Shown here: piece by piece, positions 56,639-64,000 of the stretch | How the letters are laid out: each line of letters opens with the position of its first letter | Position numbering within the stretch: position 1 is the stretch's first letter | Assembly: GCF_001939045.1 (NCBI RefSeq) | Contig: NZ_MKIM01000028.1 | Coordinates: 709,132-773,131 of the forward strand | Direction of reading: 5' to 3' | From: Rhizobium oryziradicis | GTDB lineage: Bacteria; Pseudomonadota; Alphaproteobacteria; Rhizobiales; Rhizobiaceae | DNA: 64,000 nucleotides | The notes under the pieces: generated by a model | Told to the model about the DNA's origin: nothing | The model's database searches: none | The model's input: the letters and a program-made list of their open reading frames with translations, nothing else | Program-made: the position numbers and the translations under genes

Positions 56639-56989
56639 TCATTTCTTTTCCATGACGCATTGCAGCGGATGTTCGTGCTGCCGTGCGAAGTCCATGACTT
56701 GGCTTACCTTGGTTTCGGCGACCTCATAGGTGAAGACGCCGCATTCCCCTACCCCGTGGTTATGCACGTGCAGCATGATGCGGGTTGCTGCTTCCCTGTC
56801 CTTTTGAAAAAACCTCTCCAGTATATGTATCACGAACTCCATGGGCGTGTAATCGTCATTCAGGATGAGAACACGATACAAGTTCGGCTTTTTGGTCTTC
56901 GGCTTTGTGCGCGTGATGACAGACGTGCCCCGATTGGGTCCGTCTCCACCATTCCCCGGCCTTTGCATGACGATCGGTTGCGCGATCAT
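56639..56989 (-). CDS. clpS: ATP-dependent Clp protease adaptor ClpS
   Basis: A 116-residue adaptor that delivers N-degron proteins to ClpA. The core [20 protein letters not shown] and the binding-pocket segment [20 protein letters not shown] are typical of ClpS1 in this order. ATG 56989 gives the usual MIAQP start; a TTG at 56995 is six bases nearer the GGGAGA ribosome site. The N-terminal about 35 residues are flexible. Confidence 0.95.
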   Translation of the reverse strand: MIAQPIVMQRPGNGGDGPNRGTSVITRTKPKTKKPNLYRVLILNDDYTPMEFVIHILERFFQKDREAATRIMLHVHNHGVGECGVFTYEVAETKVSQVMDFARQHEHPLQCVMEKK

Positions 56990-57498
56990 TTTCAATATAG
57001 TCTCCCGACACCCGGTCTTTTTGGCAGAATCCGAATCTGCAGGACGTTAACCTGTCCATAAGGTAGTTCATTTGTCGACGATTTTAAGCCCATTGCCCAT
57101 CACTTCAAACAGAATTGCGCAGCCTCATTTCGAAAAACCTTAAGACACTGCAACTTCATCGTCTAACTTTCATTTTTTTCGGCTCGTTCACGCTATCCGT
57201 GTTTCATCCAGCGTGCCGCGATGTCCTCATGAAAGATAGGTTTTAATTTACATCCTTCAAGCGAAAGCCCCAATTGCAATTGGGCCCATGCAAAACAATC
57301 TTGTGATACGAAATTTAGCAGGCCTTCACTGTCCGAAGCTGACCAATAAACACAACGGCTGTGCAAGATGGTTCTGGTCGTGGCGCTGTTGCACGTTACA
57401 TTGAGCGCAACCCTCACAGGATTTTACAGCACAGCGGGTTTGATCAAGCGCTCCTCCAGACACGAAAAATCGCAAGAGAGCGATGCAGGAAGAAGAAT
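56990..57498. other. Spacer between clpS and DUF2254 gene with a perfect palindrome
   Basis: This stretch of about 500 bp has no convincing gene. It holds the divergent promoters of clpS and the DUF2254 gene, and a perfect 16-bp palindrome CCCAATTGCAATTGGG at 57269-57284. Short ORFs within it lack ribosome sites or recognisable families. Confidence 0.5.
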
Positions 57499-58764
57499 AT
57501 GATTTCAAAATGGCGATGGATTGCACTGCGGTTTGTAAAAAGGCTCTGGTTTCGCCCGGCAATCTTTGCCCTCATCGGCTTAGCAACGGCGCTGTTTTCC
57601 GTGTTTTTCTCGCCACAATTGCCGCCATCGCTGGCGGGAAAAATCGGGGCCGACGCGGTGGACGGCATCCTCAACATTCTCGCCACCAGCATGTTGACGG
57701 TCACCACATTCTCCCTGACCACAATGGTTACCGCCTACGGCTCCGCCGCAAGCAACGCGACGCCGAGGGCAACACGCCTTGTGGTCGAGGATTCCACAAC
57801 ACAGAATGTGCTGGCCACCTTCATTGGTGCCTTCCTGTTCAGCCTAGTCGGCATCGTCAGCCTCAGCACCGGGGCTTACGGAGACCAAGGCCGCGTTATC
57901 CTGTTTGTGGCAACCTTGCTTGTCATTGCCGTCATCGTGCTGACATTGCTGAAATGGGTTGATCACCTTTCGCGCCTTGGCCAGATGATAGACACAATCG
58001 GGCGGGTCGAAGCCGCCACAGCCAACGCGGTCAAGGCGCGGCAGGGCAATCCTTATCTTGGTGCCTTGCCGCTGCCCAAGGACTTGGCAAGCGACATTTC
58101 CGGCTTCACCATCCATGCGCAATCCATTGGCTATGTGCAACATGTTGATGTCGGCACGTTGAACATGATCGCCCAGGCGCACAATACTGTGCTCGACCTC
58201 CTCGCCGTCTCCGGGAGTTTTGTCGGACCCAACCGCCCCATTGCCAGACTTGGTGTGGCTGTAGACGATGACGCGATCGCCTCCATCCAAGGCGCATTCA
58301 CCATTGCTGAGACCCGCTCCTATGAGCAGGATCCGCGTTTTGGCTTTTGTGTTTTGTCTGAAATCGCCTCACGGGCCCTCTCACCTGCGGTGAATGATCC
58401 TGGCACCGCCATAGATGTCATCGGACGCGCGGTTCGCTTGCTGGTGATGATGCAGCCAGACGCCGAAAAAAAAGCAGACCCTGAACAGGAAACACCTGAC
58501 GTTGCTTTCCCCCACGTTCGCGTTCCAGCGCTTAGCATTGAAGACCTGTTTGCAGACGTGTTTGCGCCAATTGGTCGCGATGGAGCCGCGATGATCGAAG
58601 TTCAAATCCGCCTGCAGAAAGCGTTCGTCGACCTTTCGTCTTGCGGTAACGATTTCAAACGGGCGGCAAGAACACAGTCCCGGCGAGCGATGCAACACGC
58701 CGAAAAAGCAATCGTGTTAACCGAGGACTTTGAGCGGCTGAACGGCATTCGAGCCTATATATGA
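57499..58764 (+). CDS. DUF2254 membrane protein
   Basis: A 421-residue membrane protein with four hydrophobic segments in the first 170 residues (from FALIGLATALFSVFF to VATLLVIAVIVLTLLKW) and a cytoplasmic remainder. DUF2254 markers include STMLTV-like SMLTVTTFSLTTMVTAY, LGQMIDTIGRVE and ASRALSPAVNDPGTAID. AGGAAGAAGA precedes the ATG; the longer open frame upstream lacks one. The function is unknown. Confidence 0.9.
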   Translation: MISKWRWIALRFVKRLWFRPAIFALIGLATALFSVFFSPQLPPSLAGKIGADAVDGILNILATSMLTVTTFSLTTMVTAYGSAASNATPRATRLVVEDSTTQNVLATFIGAFLFSLVGIVSLSTGAYGDQGRVILFVATLLVIAVIVLTLLKWVDHLSRLGQMIDTIGRVEAATANAVKARQGNPYLGALPLPKDLASDISGFTIHAQSIGYVQHVDVGTLNMIAQAHNTVLDLLAVSGSFVGPNRPIARLGVAVDDDAIASIQGAFTIAETRSYEQDPRFGFCVLSEIASRALSPAVNDPGTAIDVIGRAVRLLVMMQPDAEKKADPEQETPDVAFPHVRVPALSIEDLFADVFAPIGRDGAAMIEVQIRLQKAFVDLSSCGNDFKRAARTQSRRAMQHAEKAIVLTEDFERLNGIRAYI

Positions 58765-58801
58765 GTGCCCGCACCCGTAAAAATAACGCAGCAATTGCAA
58801 A

Positions 58802-58833
58802 CAAAAAACGGCCGCCCGATAAGGCGGCCGCTC
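58802..58833 (-). terminator. Rho-independent terminator after the phasin gene
   Basis: CGGCCGCC / GGCGGCCG with a short loop is followed on the minus strand by six T residues. It lies about 30 bp beyond the phasin stop and just past the convergent DUF2254 gene. Confidence 0.85.
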
Positions 58834-58857
58834 TGTCTAGCAATCAATGCTTATATA

Positions 58858-59211
58858 TTATGCAGCAGGCGCGACAGGCGCAGGCTTCGTTGCTTTTGCA
58901 ACAGGCGCTTCATAAGGCTTGTAAGCTGTCTTGGCCAAATTGGCATACATTTCGCCAATCTTGGTTGCTTCGGCAACAAAGGATTCGTAGGAGGTCTTGG
59001 CGAATTTCGTCTGCAATTCAACCACGGTTTCGATGCTGCGCGCAGCTGTGAGCTGCTCGACAAAGCTGGTCAATTCCTGAACCGACTTCTTGGAATATTC
59101 AGTCGCTTCGGCCGCGATCGACTGAAAGTTTTTGGTCACTTCCGCATAGTTTTTGACGGCCGTGTCCATTGCTTCCTTGCTCTTCTTGCTGGCTTCTTCG
59201 ATATTGATCAT
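58858..59211 (-). CDS. Phasin family protein
   Basis: A 117-residue amphipathic, helical protein of the phasin family, which coats polyhydroxyalkanoate granules. It runs INIEEASKKSKEAMDTAVKN, then FQSIAAEATEYSKKSVQE, and ends in an Ala/Pro/Lys tail (ATKPAPVAPAA). AAAAGGAG precedes the ATG at good spacing. No phaC or phaR lies in the window. Some proteins of this family are not tied to PHA. Confidence 0.85.
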   Translation of the reverse strand: MINIEEASKKSKEAMDTAVKNYAEVTKNFQSIAAEATEYSKKSVQELTSFVEQLTAARSIETVVELQTKFAKTSYESFVAEATKIGEMYANLAKTAYKPYEAPVAKATKPAPVAPAA

Positions 59212-59318
59212 GCGAGCACTCCTTTTCCTCTTGCTTCGACCACTTTAGGGCATTTCCCTAAAAAAGGTCAAGTGAATTTGTGCGACGCACCATATCTCAA
59301 AAGTTGCAATTGTCAAAA

Positions 59319-59352
59319 AACAAAAAGGGCGTTCACATCCATGAACACCCTT
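59319..59352 (-). terminator. Rho-independent terminator after DUF3126 gene
   Basis: On the minus strand AAGGGTGTTCA / TGAACGCCCTT (one G-T pair) is followed by TTTTTGTTTTTTG. It separates the DUF3126 gene from the phasin gene. Confidence 0.75.
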
Positions 59353-59399
59353 CTCGACACGATATAGCCAGATATTTCAATTAGTAACGCAACGCGTGA

Positions 59400-59603
59400 T
59401 TACAAATCCACGTCAAGAATGGCCATCGAAAAATTGTAGGAAAGATCGCCATCTTCATCATCTTTGAAAACGACGCCGAGAAACTCTTCGCCGACATAAA
59501 CCTCTGCCGAGTCATCCTTGCGCGGACGAGCCTTGACAACCATGGTTGGATTGAAGGTACGCTTGAAATAGGCGTCCAGCTTCTTGATTTCGTCTGCTTT
59601 CAC
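59400..59603 (-). CDS. DUF3126 family protein
   Basis: A 67-residue protein of the DUF3126 family, conserved in alphaproteobacteria and of unknown function. It reads VKADEIKKLDAYFKRTFNP, then VVKARPRKDDSAEVYVGEEF and LSYNFSMAILDVDL. I use the GTG at 59603 because the family normally starts here and GGAG lies 5 bases upstream; ATG 59615 is an alternative and longer starts are not supported. It sits between cysE and the phasin gene. Confidence 0.88.
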   Translation of the reverse strand: MKADEIKKLDAYFKRTFNPTMVVKARPRKDDSAEVYVGEEFLGVVFKDDEDGDLSYNFSMAILDVDL

Positions 59604-60048
59604 ACATGTCTCCATCGGTCTTCCACAGCGCAACGGCGTGCGACAGCCGCAAAGCGGCACTGTGTTTTTTAAAATTCCAGCACAATCATTACCAACCGGA
59701 ACGATCAGCAACGTTACGCCATGACTGCATAAGCCTTCAACCAAGGCAGCGCCAAGGCAAAAATCACACAGAAAATCACATTGCAGCGCTATGCATTTCG
59801 CAAATCACATAAAGCACACTGCAACATTTATACACGCTGCACCATTTTCTCCTGCGATGCACTTTGGTGCAGGACGTGATGCCGTGGCTTGCGGCCACAC
59901 ATCTGCATCAAAGCCAATGCGAAACACCACAAGCGAGCCGCTTGTTGCACGGGCCAAACGACCATGTAAAGCAGCGAATGCACACAACCGCGGCATTACC
60001 CAAATCTATCTGCCTCTGTTTCAGCAAAACAATTGCCGCAGCATTCCA
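59604..60048. other. Spacer between cysE and DUF3126 gene
   Basis: About 445 bp with no convincing gene. It contains the short palindrome TGCAC-TTTG-GTGCA (59858-59871) and several TGCA repeats. The promoter of the DUF3126 gene should lie here, but I cannot place it. Confidence 0.4.
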
Positions 60049-60870
60049 TCACACGCCAGCGACCATCTGGTCCATGGAGCGTGCGGGTTCTGCACAGCCG
60101 GCCTCGCCAACCACCTTGGCAGGCACACCGGCCACAGTCTTGCCTGGCGGCACCGGCTTTAACACCACAGAGCCTGCAGCAATGCGCGAGCAGCAGCCGA
60201 TGTCGATATTGCCAAGCACTTTTGCGCCCGCGCCAATCAGCACACCATTGCCAATCTTCGGGTGACGATCTGCCCCTTCTTTGCCGGTGCCACCCAAGGT
60301 GACGCCATGGAGGATGGACACATTATCGCCAACGCGCGCAGTCTCGCCCACCACCAGACCTGTCGCATGATCCAGAAAGATCCCGCGTCCAATGAAAGCA
60401 GCCGGATTAATGTCGGTTTGAAACACGCTGCTTGAGCGGCTTTGCAGATAGAGCGCAAAATCGCGACGGTTGTTGTTCCAAAGCCAATGGGCCAGCCGAT
60501 GGGTTTGAATGGCGTGAAAGCCCTTGAAGTAAAGTACGGGCTCAATAAAGCGGGTGCAGGCTGCATCTCGGTCGTAATAGGCCTGAATATCAACGCGGAG
60601 AATCGAGCCCCACTCCGGCCAATCCTGAAGCATTTCATCAAACGTCTGACGCAGCAGCGCGGACTGCAAATCGGGGTGATCCAGCCTTTCGCAAATGCGA
60701 TGGATAACGCAATCTTCCAAAGACCGATGGTTCAGCACCGTCGAATACAGAAAAGCTGCCAGCAAGGGATCTCTATCCGCGGCACACCGCGCCTCTTGCT
60801 TCAGCGTATCCCATATCGGGTCCATTGGCTTGATCATCTCCCGCTTCGCAAGATCGGTCTTGGCCGCCAT
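60049..60870 (-). CDS. cysE: Serine O-acetyltransferase
   Basis: A 273-residue enzyme that makes O-acetylserine, the first step of cysteine synthesis. An N-terminal helical domain (about 1-140, with YYDRDAACTRFIEPVLYFKG) is followed by a hexapeptide beta-helix. The active-site part is FLDHATGLVVGETARVGDNV and SILHGVTLGGTGK. The ATG follows AGGAGA. The C-terminus reaches SMDQMVAGV, without the common Ile that docks into cysteine synthase. Confidence 0.96.
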   Translation of the reverse strand: MAAKTDLAKREMIKPMDPIWDTLKQEARCAADRDPLLAAFLYSTVLNHRSLEDCVIHRICERLDHPDLQSALLRQTFDEMLQDWPEWGSILRVDIQAYYDRDAACTRFIEPVLYFKGFHAIQTHRLAHWLWNNNRRDFALYLQSRSSSVFQTDINPAAFIGRGIFLDHATGLVVGETARVGDNVSILHGVTLGGTGKEGADRHPKIGNGVLIGAGAKVLGNIDIGCCSRIAAGSVVLKPVPPGKTVAGVPAKVVGEAGCAEPARSMDQMVAGV

Positions 60871-60943
60871 GGCAATCTCCTCATTGACGTTCGCGCTCCA
60901 ATATATAGATCATATGTCTCTGAGACCAGATGGGAGCTGAAAA

Positions 60944-61747
60944 ATGAAACAAGCGCGCATATTTGGTGGCGGTGGTATCCGTGCTGCCGGGCAAAATGGC
61001 ATTGGCGCTTTGATTTTTGATAATCCAACCCGCAAAAATGCCATCACCAAAGCCATGTGGCGCGCCGTTCCTGATGCTCTCGATTGGCTTTTGGAAGACG
61101 GCCAGATCCATTGCATTGTCATGACAGGCGGCGGCCAAAAAGATTTCAGCGCCGGAGCCGATATTTCTGAGTTCGCCACAGAGCGCGCCACGGCCGTTCA
61201 GGCCCGCATGTATGAGGCGGAAAACAGCGCGGCGTTCACCGCACTCCGCGAGGTTCGCATTCCGGTGATTGCCTCTATTCGCGGCGCTTGCTACGGCGGT
61301 GCCTTTGGTTTCGCAGCAGCAGCAGACCTTCGCATTGCCGATGACACCGCCGTTTTTTCCATTCCCGCCGCCCGTCTGGGCCTCGCTTATCCGGCAGATG
61401 CGGTTGCCGACTTGCAGCGGGGCTTGGGAAGCCAAATGGCCAGACACATGTTGTTTACCGGAGCCGCCCTGCCCGCCAAAGAGCTTTTGGCCTGCGGTTT
61501 TCTCAGTCAGGTTGTTGTACCATCGGCTCTGGAGGGGGCTGCCTTTTCACTTGCGCAGACTATCGCCGCCAATGCCCCACTTTCTGTCTCGGCGGCCAAG
61601 CTTGCCCTACGGGCCAGTGAAAGCGAAGATGAAAACCTGCTCACCGAAGCGGCCGTGCTGGGAGCTGCCACCTTCGAAAGCGCAGATTACCTTGAAGGCC
61701 GCACCGCATTTCTCGAAAAGCGGCCTCCGGTTTTCAAAGGTGAATAA
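60944..61747 (+). CDS. Crotonase-fold (enoyl-CoA hydratase-like) protein without the hydratase glutamates
   Basis: A 267-residue crotonase-superfamily protein. The oxyanion-hole strand KDFSAGADISEF and the second oxyanion loop RGACYGGAFGFAAAADLRIA are present. Both catalytic glutamates of rat enoyl-CoA hydratase are missing: the position of Glu144 is Gly in GGAFGFA and that of Glu164 is Ala in FSIPAARLGL. So CoA thioester binding is likely but plain hydration is not. GGGAGC lies before the ATG. It is divergent from cysE and convergent with the next gene. Confidence 0.85.
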   Translation: MKQARIFGGGGIRAAGQNGIGALIFDNPTRKNAITKAMWRAVPDALDWLLEDGQIHCIVMTGGGQKDFSAGADISEFATERATAVQARMYEAENSAAFTALREVRIPVIASIRGACYGGAFGFAAAADLRIADDTAVFSIPAARLGLAYPADAVADLQRGLGSQMARHMLFTGAALPAKELLACGFLSQVVVPSALEGAAFSLAQTIAANAPLSVSAAKLALRASESEDENLLTEAAVLGAATFESADYLEGRTAFLEKRPPVFKGE

Positions 61748-61753
61748 TCCCCC

Positions 61754-62539
61754 TCAAGGCTGATCGAGTTCGCGATAAAAGTCGAGTACGGCGGCCTTGA
61801 ACACGCGGTCGCCGACAGCCAGCATATGATCGCGATTGGGAATATCGACGGCGCGGGCATTGGGCATCAACGCGGCCAGTTCCTGCGCCGATCCGGCGAT
61901 ATCATCCTTTGTGCCAACGCCAATCAGGGTTGGCACGGTGAGGCGTCCAAGTTCTTCGCGCGTTACAAGATCGCGCGATGTGCTGATGCAAGCGGCAAGG
62001 GCTAGACGATCACTGCCGGTCTGCTCGGCAAAGGCCCGAAACATTCGACCACGCTCATGGCTCACCACGTCGAGCGAAGGTGCCAGAAGCGCATCAGCAA
62101 TCGGATCCCAATCACCAACGCCATCGCACATGCCTATACCCAGACCACCAAACACCAAGGATCGAATGCGCGTTGGAAAATCCAGCGCCATAAACGCCGA
62201 AATACGCGCGCCCATGGAATAGCCCATCACATGGGCCTGTGCGATGCCGAGATGATCCAGCAAAGCTGCCGCATCTGACGCCATGTTTTCGGGATGATAA
62301 ACCTCTGCCTCATGGGGCTTATCACTTTGGCCATGGCCGCGATTGTCCAGCGCAATCACCCGGTAGCCTGCATCTGCGAGTGTCTTCAGCCAGCCCGGAT
62401 GAACCCAATTGACCATGGCAGAGGATGCAAAGCCGTGAATCAACAAAACTGCGGGAGCGGATGGATCGCCCTCATCAAAATAGGCAAGAGACAGCCCATC
62501 ATGGGTAAAGCGGGAAAAAGCAGGCGCATTCAAGTTCAT
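61754..62539 (-). CDS. Alpha/beta hydrolase
   Basis: A 261-residue alpha/beta-hydrolase fold protein. LLIHGFASSAMVNW supplies the oxyanion hole, VMGYSMGARISAF the nucleophile Ser, GVGTKDDIAGS the acid and PNRDHMLAVGD the His. It is likely a carboxylesterase or C-C hydrolase; the substrate cannot be read. I prefer ATG 62539 (MNLNAPAF); ATG 62575 lacks a ribosome site and abuts a palindrome. Its 3' end is 6 bp from the convergent crotonase-fold gene. Confidence 0.88.
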   Translation of the reverse strand: MNLNAPAFSRFTHDGLSLAYFDEGDPSAPAVLLIHGFASSAMVNWVHPGWLKTLADAGYRVIALDNRGHGQSDKPHEAEVYHPENMASDAAALLDHLGIAQAHVMGYSMGARISAFMALDFPTRIRSLVFGGLGIGMCDGVGDWDPIADALLAPSLDVVSHERGRMFRAFAEQTGSDRLALAACISTSRDLVTREELGRLTVPTLIGVGTKDDIAGSAQELAALMPNARAVDIPNRDHMLAVGDRVFKAAVLDFYRELDQP

Positions 62540-62577
62540 GGCAATCAATCCGTCAGTCAGGCCATCATCAGGCATAG

Positions 62578-62593
62578 GGGAAAAATTTTTCCC
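62578..62593. promoter_or_regulatory. Perfect palindrome upstream of the alpha/beta hydrolase gene
   Basis: GGGAAAAATTTTTCCC is a 16-bp perfect palindrome 38 bp upstream of the preferred hydrolase start, in the divergent spacer shared with the zinc-finger gene. It may be an operator; the regulator is unknown. Confidence 0.4.
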
Positions 62594-62839
62594 AACGATA
62601 GTGCACCTGCTGCCGCCCGCAAGCCCAACACCTTGAAAAACTGTGGGGCGCTTGCTGCATTGCCACTACACTTTTGCAAAAAAGAGGGCTAATGTCCGCT
62701 CACCCCGTTGAGGCGGCCTGCTAGGGCTGCATGTGAAAACATGACAGCTACGCACTGCCGCAACTGTTTTCATCTTCTGCAAAACCCGGCCCTGAACGGT
62801 GTTGGCAATTTTGCAATTCAAGGCATTCGGAGCATAGAC

Positions 62840-63085
62840 ATGGCCGGTCATCACATTCCCCATTTCCAAAATGATGGCGGACACCAGGTTATCGAAATTG
62901 GCGTGAAGGAATTCATGTGCACGGGCGCTTCCGTTCCGTTTGACCATCCGCATATTTTCATGGATCTGGGGCAGGACAACGAAAAAGTCTGTCCTTACTG
63001 CTCCACACTCTATCGCTACAACAGCACCTTGAAGGCAACCGAGACCGTACCGGCGGGTTGCGTATTTCACGTTAAAGCAGCCTGA
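62840..63085 (+). CDS. CHCC-type zinc-finger domain protein
   Basis: An 81-residue protein of the zf-CHCC family, related to the NDUFS6 accessory subunit of mitochondrial complex I. The zinc ligands are in order: Cys in EFMCTGASVPFDHPHIF (with His) and CPYC in VCPYCSTLYRY. GGAG lies 7 bases before ATG 62840; longer in-frame starts lack a ribosome site. In relatives it is a single-copy housekeeping protein whose role is not settled. Confidence 0.9.
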   Translation: MAGHHIPHFQNDGGHQVIEIGVKEFMCTGASVPFDHPHIFMDLGQDNEKVCPYCSTLYRYNSTLKATETVPAGCVFHVKAA

Positions 63086-63110
63086 TCTCAGTCAGGCAGA
63101 CGGATTTTTC

Positions 63111-64000
63111 ATGTCCACGAAAGCCGTGGCAATTGTTGGCGGTGGCATAGCTGGTCTTGCCGCTGCTCTTTGCTTTGCCCGAAAGGGTATTTCGACTCGT
63201 ATTTTTGAAAAAAGCGCTGCCCTTGAAGAGGTCGGCGCGGGCCTGCAACTGACGCCCAACGTCACCTGCATTCTGGATCAACTGGGTCTTTTACCAGCTT
63301 TGAAAGAGCTGTGGTCTGAGCCCGATGTCGTGGCGCTCGCGTCAGGCTTGACCCTGAAACGATTGGGCAGCGTGCCCGTGCGCGACACTGCAAAGACCCG
63401 CTGGGGTGCACCTTACGCAGTGCTGCACCGGGCAAGTTTGCAACGGGTGCTGGCCAATGCCGTTATGCAAAATCCGCTTTGCGCGCTCACATTGGATCAA
63501 CAGGTCGAAAGCCCGGATGCGCAAGTGCTGCGTGATCCGTGCTCGGGCAAGCGACCGGATCTGTTGATTGCTGCCGACGGTGTGTGGTCACGGCTGCGCA
63601 ATTTCGTGGCCGGTGGCCCCGACGTGACATTTTCCGGCAATATTGCCTGGCGCATGACCATCCCTCAACATCAGGCACCCGCCTTTATTGATCGCGGGAC
63701 CGTTACAGCCTATCTCGCCCCCAAGGCGCATCTGGTCACCTATCCCTTACGGGAAACCGAGAGTATCAACATCGTTGCCATTAGCAGCGGCGTAGACGCA
63801 TCCGAGGGCTGGGCCGCACAGGCCGGTGCCGAGCAACGAGCGCTGCTGGAGAAATCGTTTCACGGATGGAACAGCGCAATACGGGATATGCTGCTGAAGG
63901 CTGAAAATCCAACGTTCTGGCCCTTGTTCGAGGCGGGCGTTGGCCGCTGGCACAATGACAAGGATCTTATGCTGATCGGCGATGCCGCCCATGCCATGAT
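63111..64000 (+). CDS. FAD-dependent monooxygenase (3' truncated)
   Basis: The frame is open from ATG 63111 to the window end (296 codons). It is a class A flavoprotein hydroxylase: the dinucleotide-binding GGGIAGLAAALCFARKG near the start, then E-K...GAGLQLTPNV, the second FAD/NADPH motif IAADGVWSRLR, and the third, LIGDAAHAM, at the end. It resembles salicylate and 3-hydroxybenzoate hydroxylases, but the family also includes non-aromatic enzymes, so the substrate is open. It starts 25 bp after the zinc-finger gene and is probably co-transcribed. Confidence 0.9.
   Translation, partial: MSTKAVAIVGGGIAGLAAALCFARKGISTRIFEKSAALEEVGAGLQLTPNVTCILDQLGLLPALKELWSEPDVVALASGLTLKRLGSVPVRDTAKTRWGAPYAVLHRASLQRVLANAVMQNPLCALTLDQQVESPDAQVLRDPCSGKRPDLLIAADGVWSRLRNFVAGGPDVTFSGNIAWRMTIPQHQAPAFIDRGTVTAYLAPKAHLVTYPLRETESINIVAISSGVDASEGWAAQAGAEQRALLEKSFHGWNSAIRDMLLKAENPTFWPLFEAGVGRWHNDKDLMLIGDAAHAM

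Noticed and set aside
57193..57417. A 74-codon minus-strand ORF in the clpS-DUF2254 spacer
   Set aside because: There is no ribosome-binding site and no recognisable family, and it overlaps the palindrome and the likely promoter region.
59858..59871. NtrC-like site TGCAC-TTTG-GTGCA near cysE
   Set aside because: The arms match NtrC half-sites but the spacing is 4 instead of 7 bases, and no sigma-54 promoter follows.

Overview
The window looks like chromosomal core sequence from an alphaproteobacterium of the order Hyphomicrobiales (Rhizobiales), probably in the Rhizobiaceae, Phyllobacteriaceae or Brucellaceae. This rests on gene order and gene content: gyrA-coaD-ppi-ppi-queA-tgt beside ssb/uvrA, the rpsB-tsf-pyrH-frr-uppS-cdsA-rseP-bamA-lpxD-fabZ-lpxA-lpxI-lpxB block, clpS-clpA beside a phasin, EipB and IalB homologues, and an alphaproteobacterial LexA box of the form GTTC-N7-GTTC. 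I cannot name the genus. I saw no rRNA, tRNA, CRISPR array, insertion sequence or prophage.

Layout. Bases 1-1.9 kb hold the 3' end of uvrB, a metallophosphoesterase and a small ORF. Bases 1.9-9.7 kb are a minus-strand run from gyrA to tgt (queuosine synthesis, two cyclophilins, CoA synthesis). It is interrupted at about 6.07-6.8 kb by very small membrane-protein ORFs with repeated operator-like DNA. Bases 9.8-17 kb hold marC, an RDD-like protein, the divergent ssb/uvrA pair, a DUF72 protein and NAD(P)HX repair. Bases 17-19.2 kb are glnB-glnA with a strong sigma-54 promoter match. Bases 19-31.4 kb are the most accessory-looking part: three EamA-type exporters, hspQ, ialB, a peptide-type binding protein, a DsbA-like protein, HlyU, a glycosyltransferase, ilvA, a Tat-type pectinesterase and an unknown protein. 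Bases 31.6-35.3 kb form a formaldehyde-oxidation operon (adhC to fghA) with three passenger genes.

Bases 35.2-48.9 kb are the large minus-strand translation and envelope block. Read in the direction of transcription it runs from ribosomal protein S2 and EF-Ts through UMP kinase, ribosome recycling, undecaprenyl diphosphate and CDP-diglyceride synthesis and RseP to BamA and lipid A assembly. Bases 49-64 kb hold eipB, a ridA-gdpD-FemAB-like-HIT cluster, azlC-azlD, clpS-clpA, a DUF2254 membrane protein, a phasin, a DUF3126 protein, cysE, a crotonase-fold protein, an alpha/beta hydrolase, a CHCC zinc-finger protein and the start of an FAD monooxygenase.

The most unusual things I found are these: (1) two copies of a 37-bp element with four half-sites exactly 11 bp apart, each upstream of a tiny membrane-protein ORF; (2) a tRNA-guanine transglycosylase that has lost three of its four zinc ligands; (3) mutually exclusive stem-loops at the frr-uppS junction; (4) a crotonase-family protein lacking both hydratase glutamates; (5) a methionine in GyrA at the classical quinolone-resistance serine. 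None of these is proof of a new system. The first is the best candidate for undescribed regulation.
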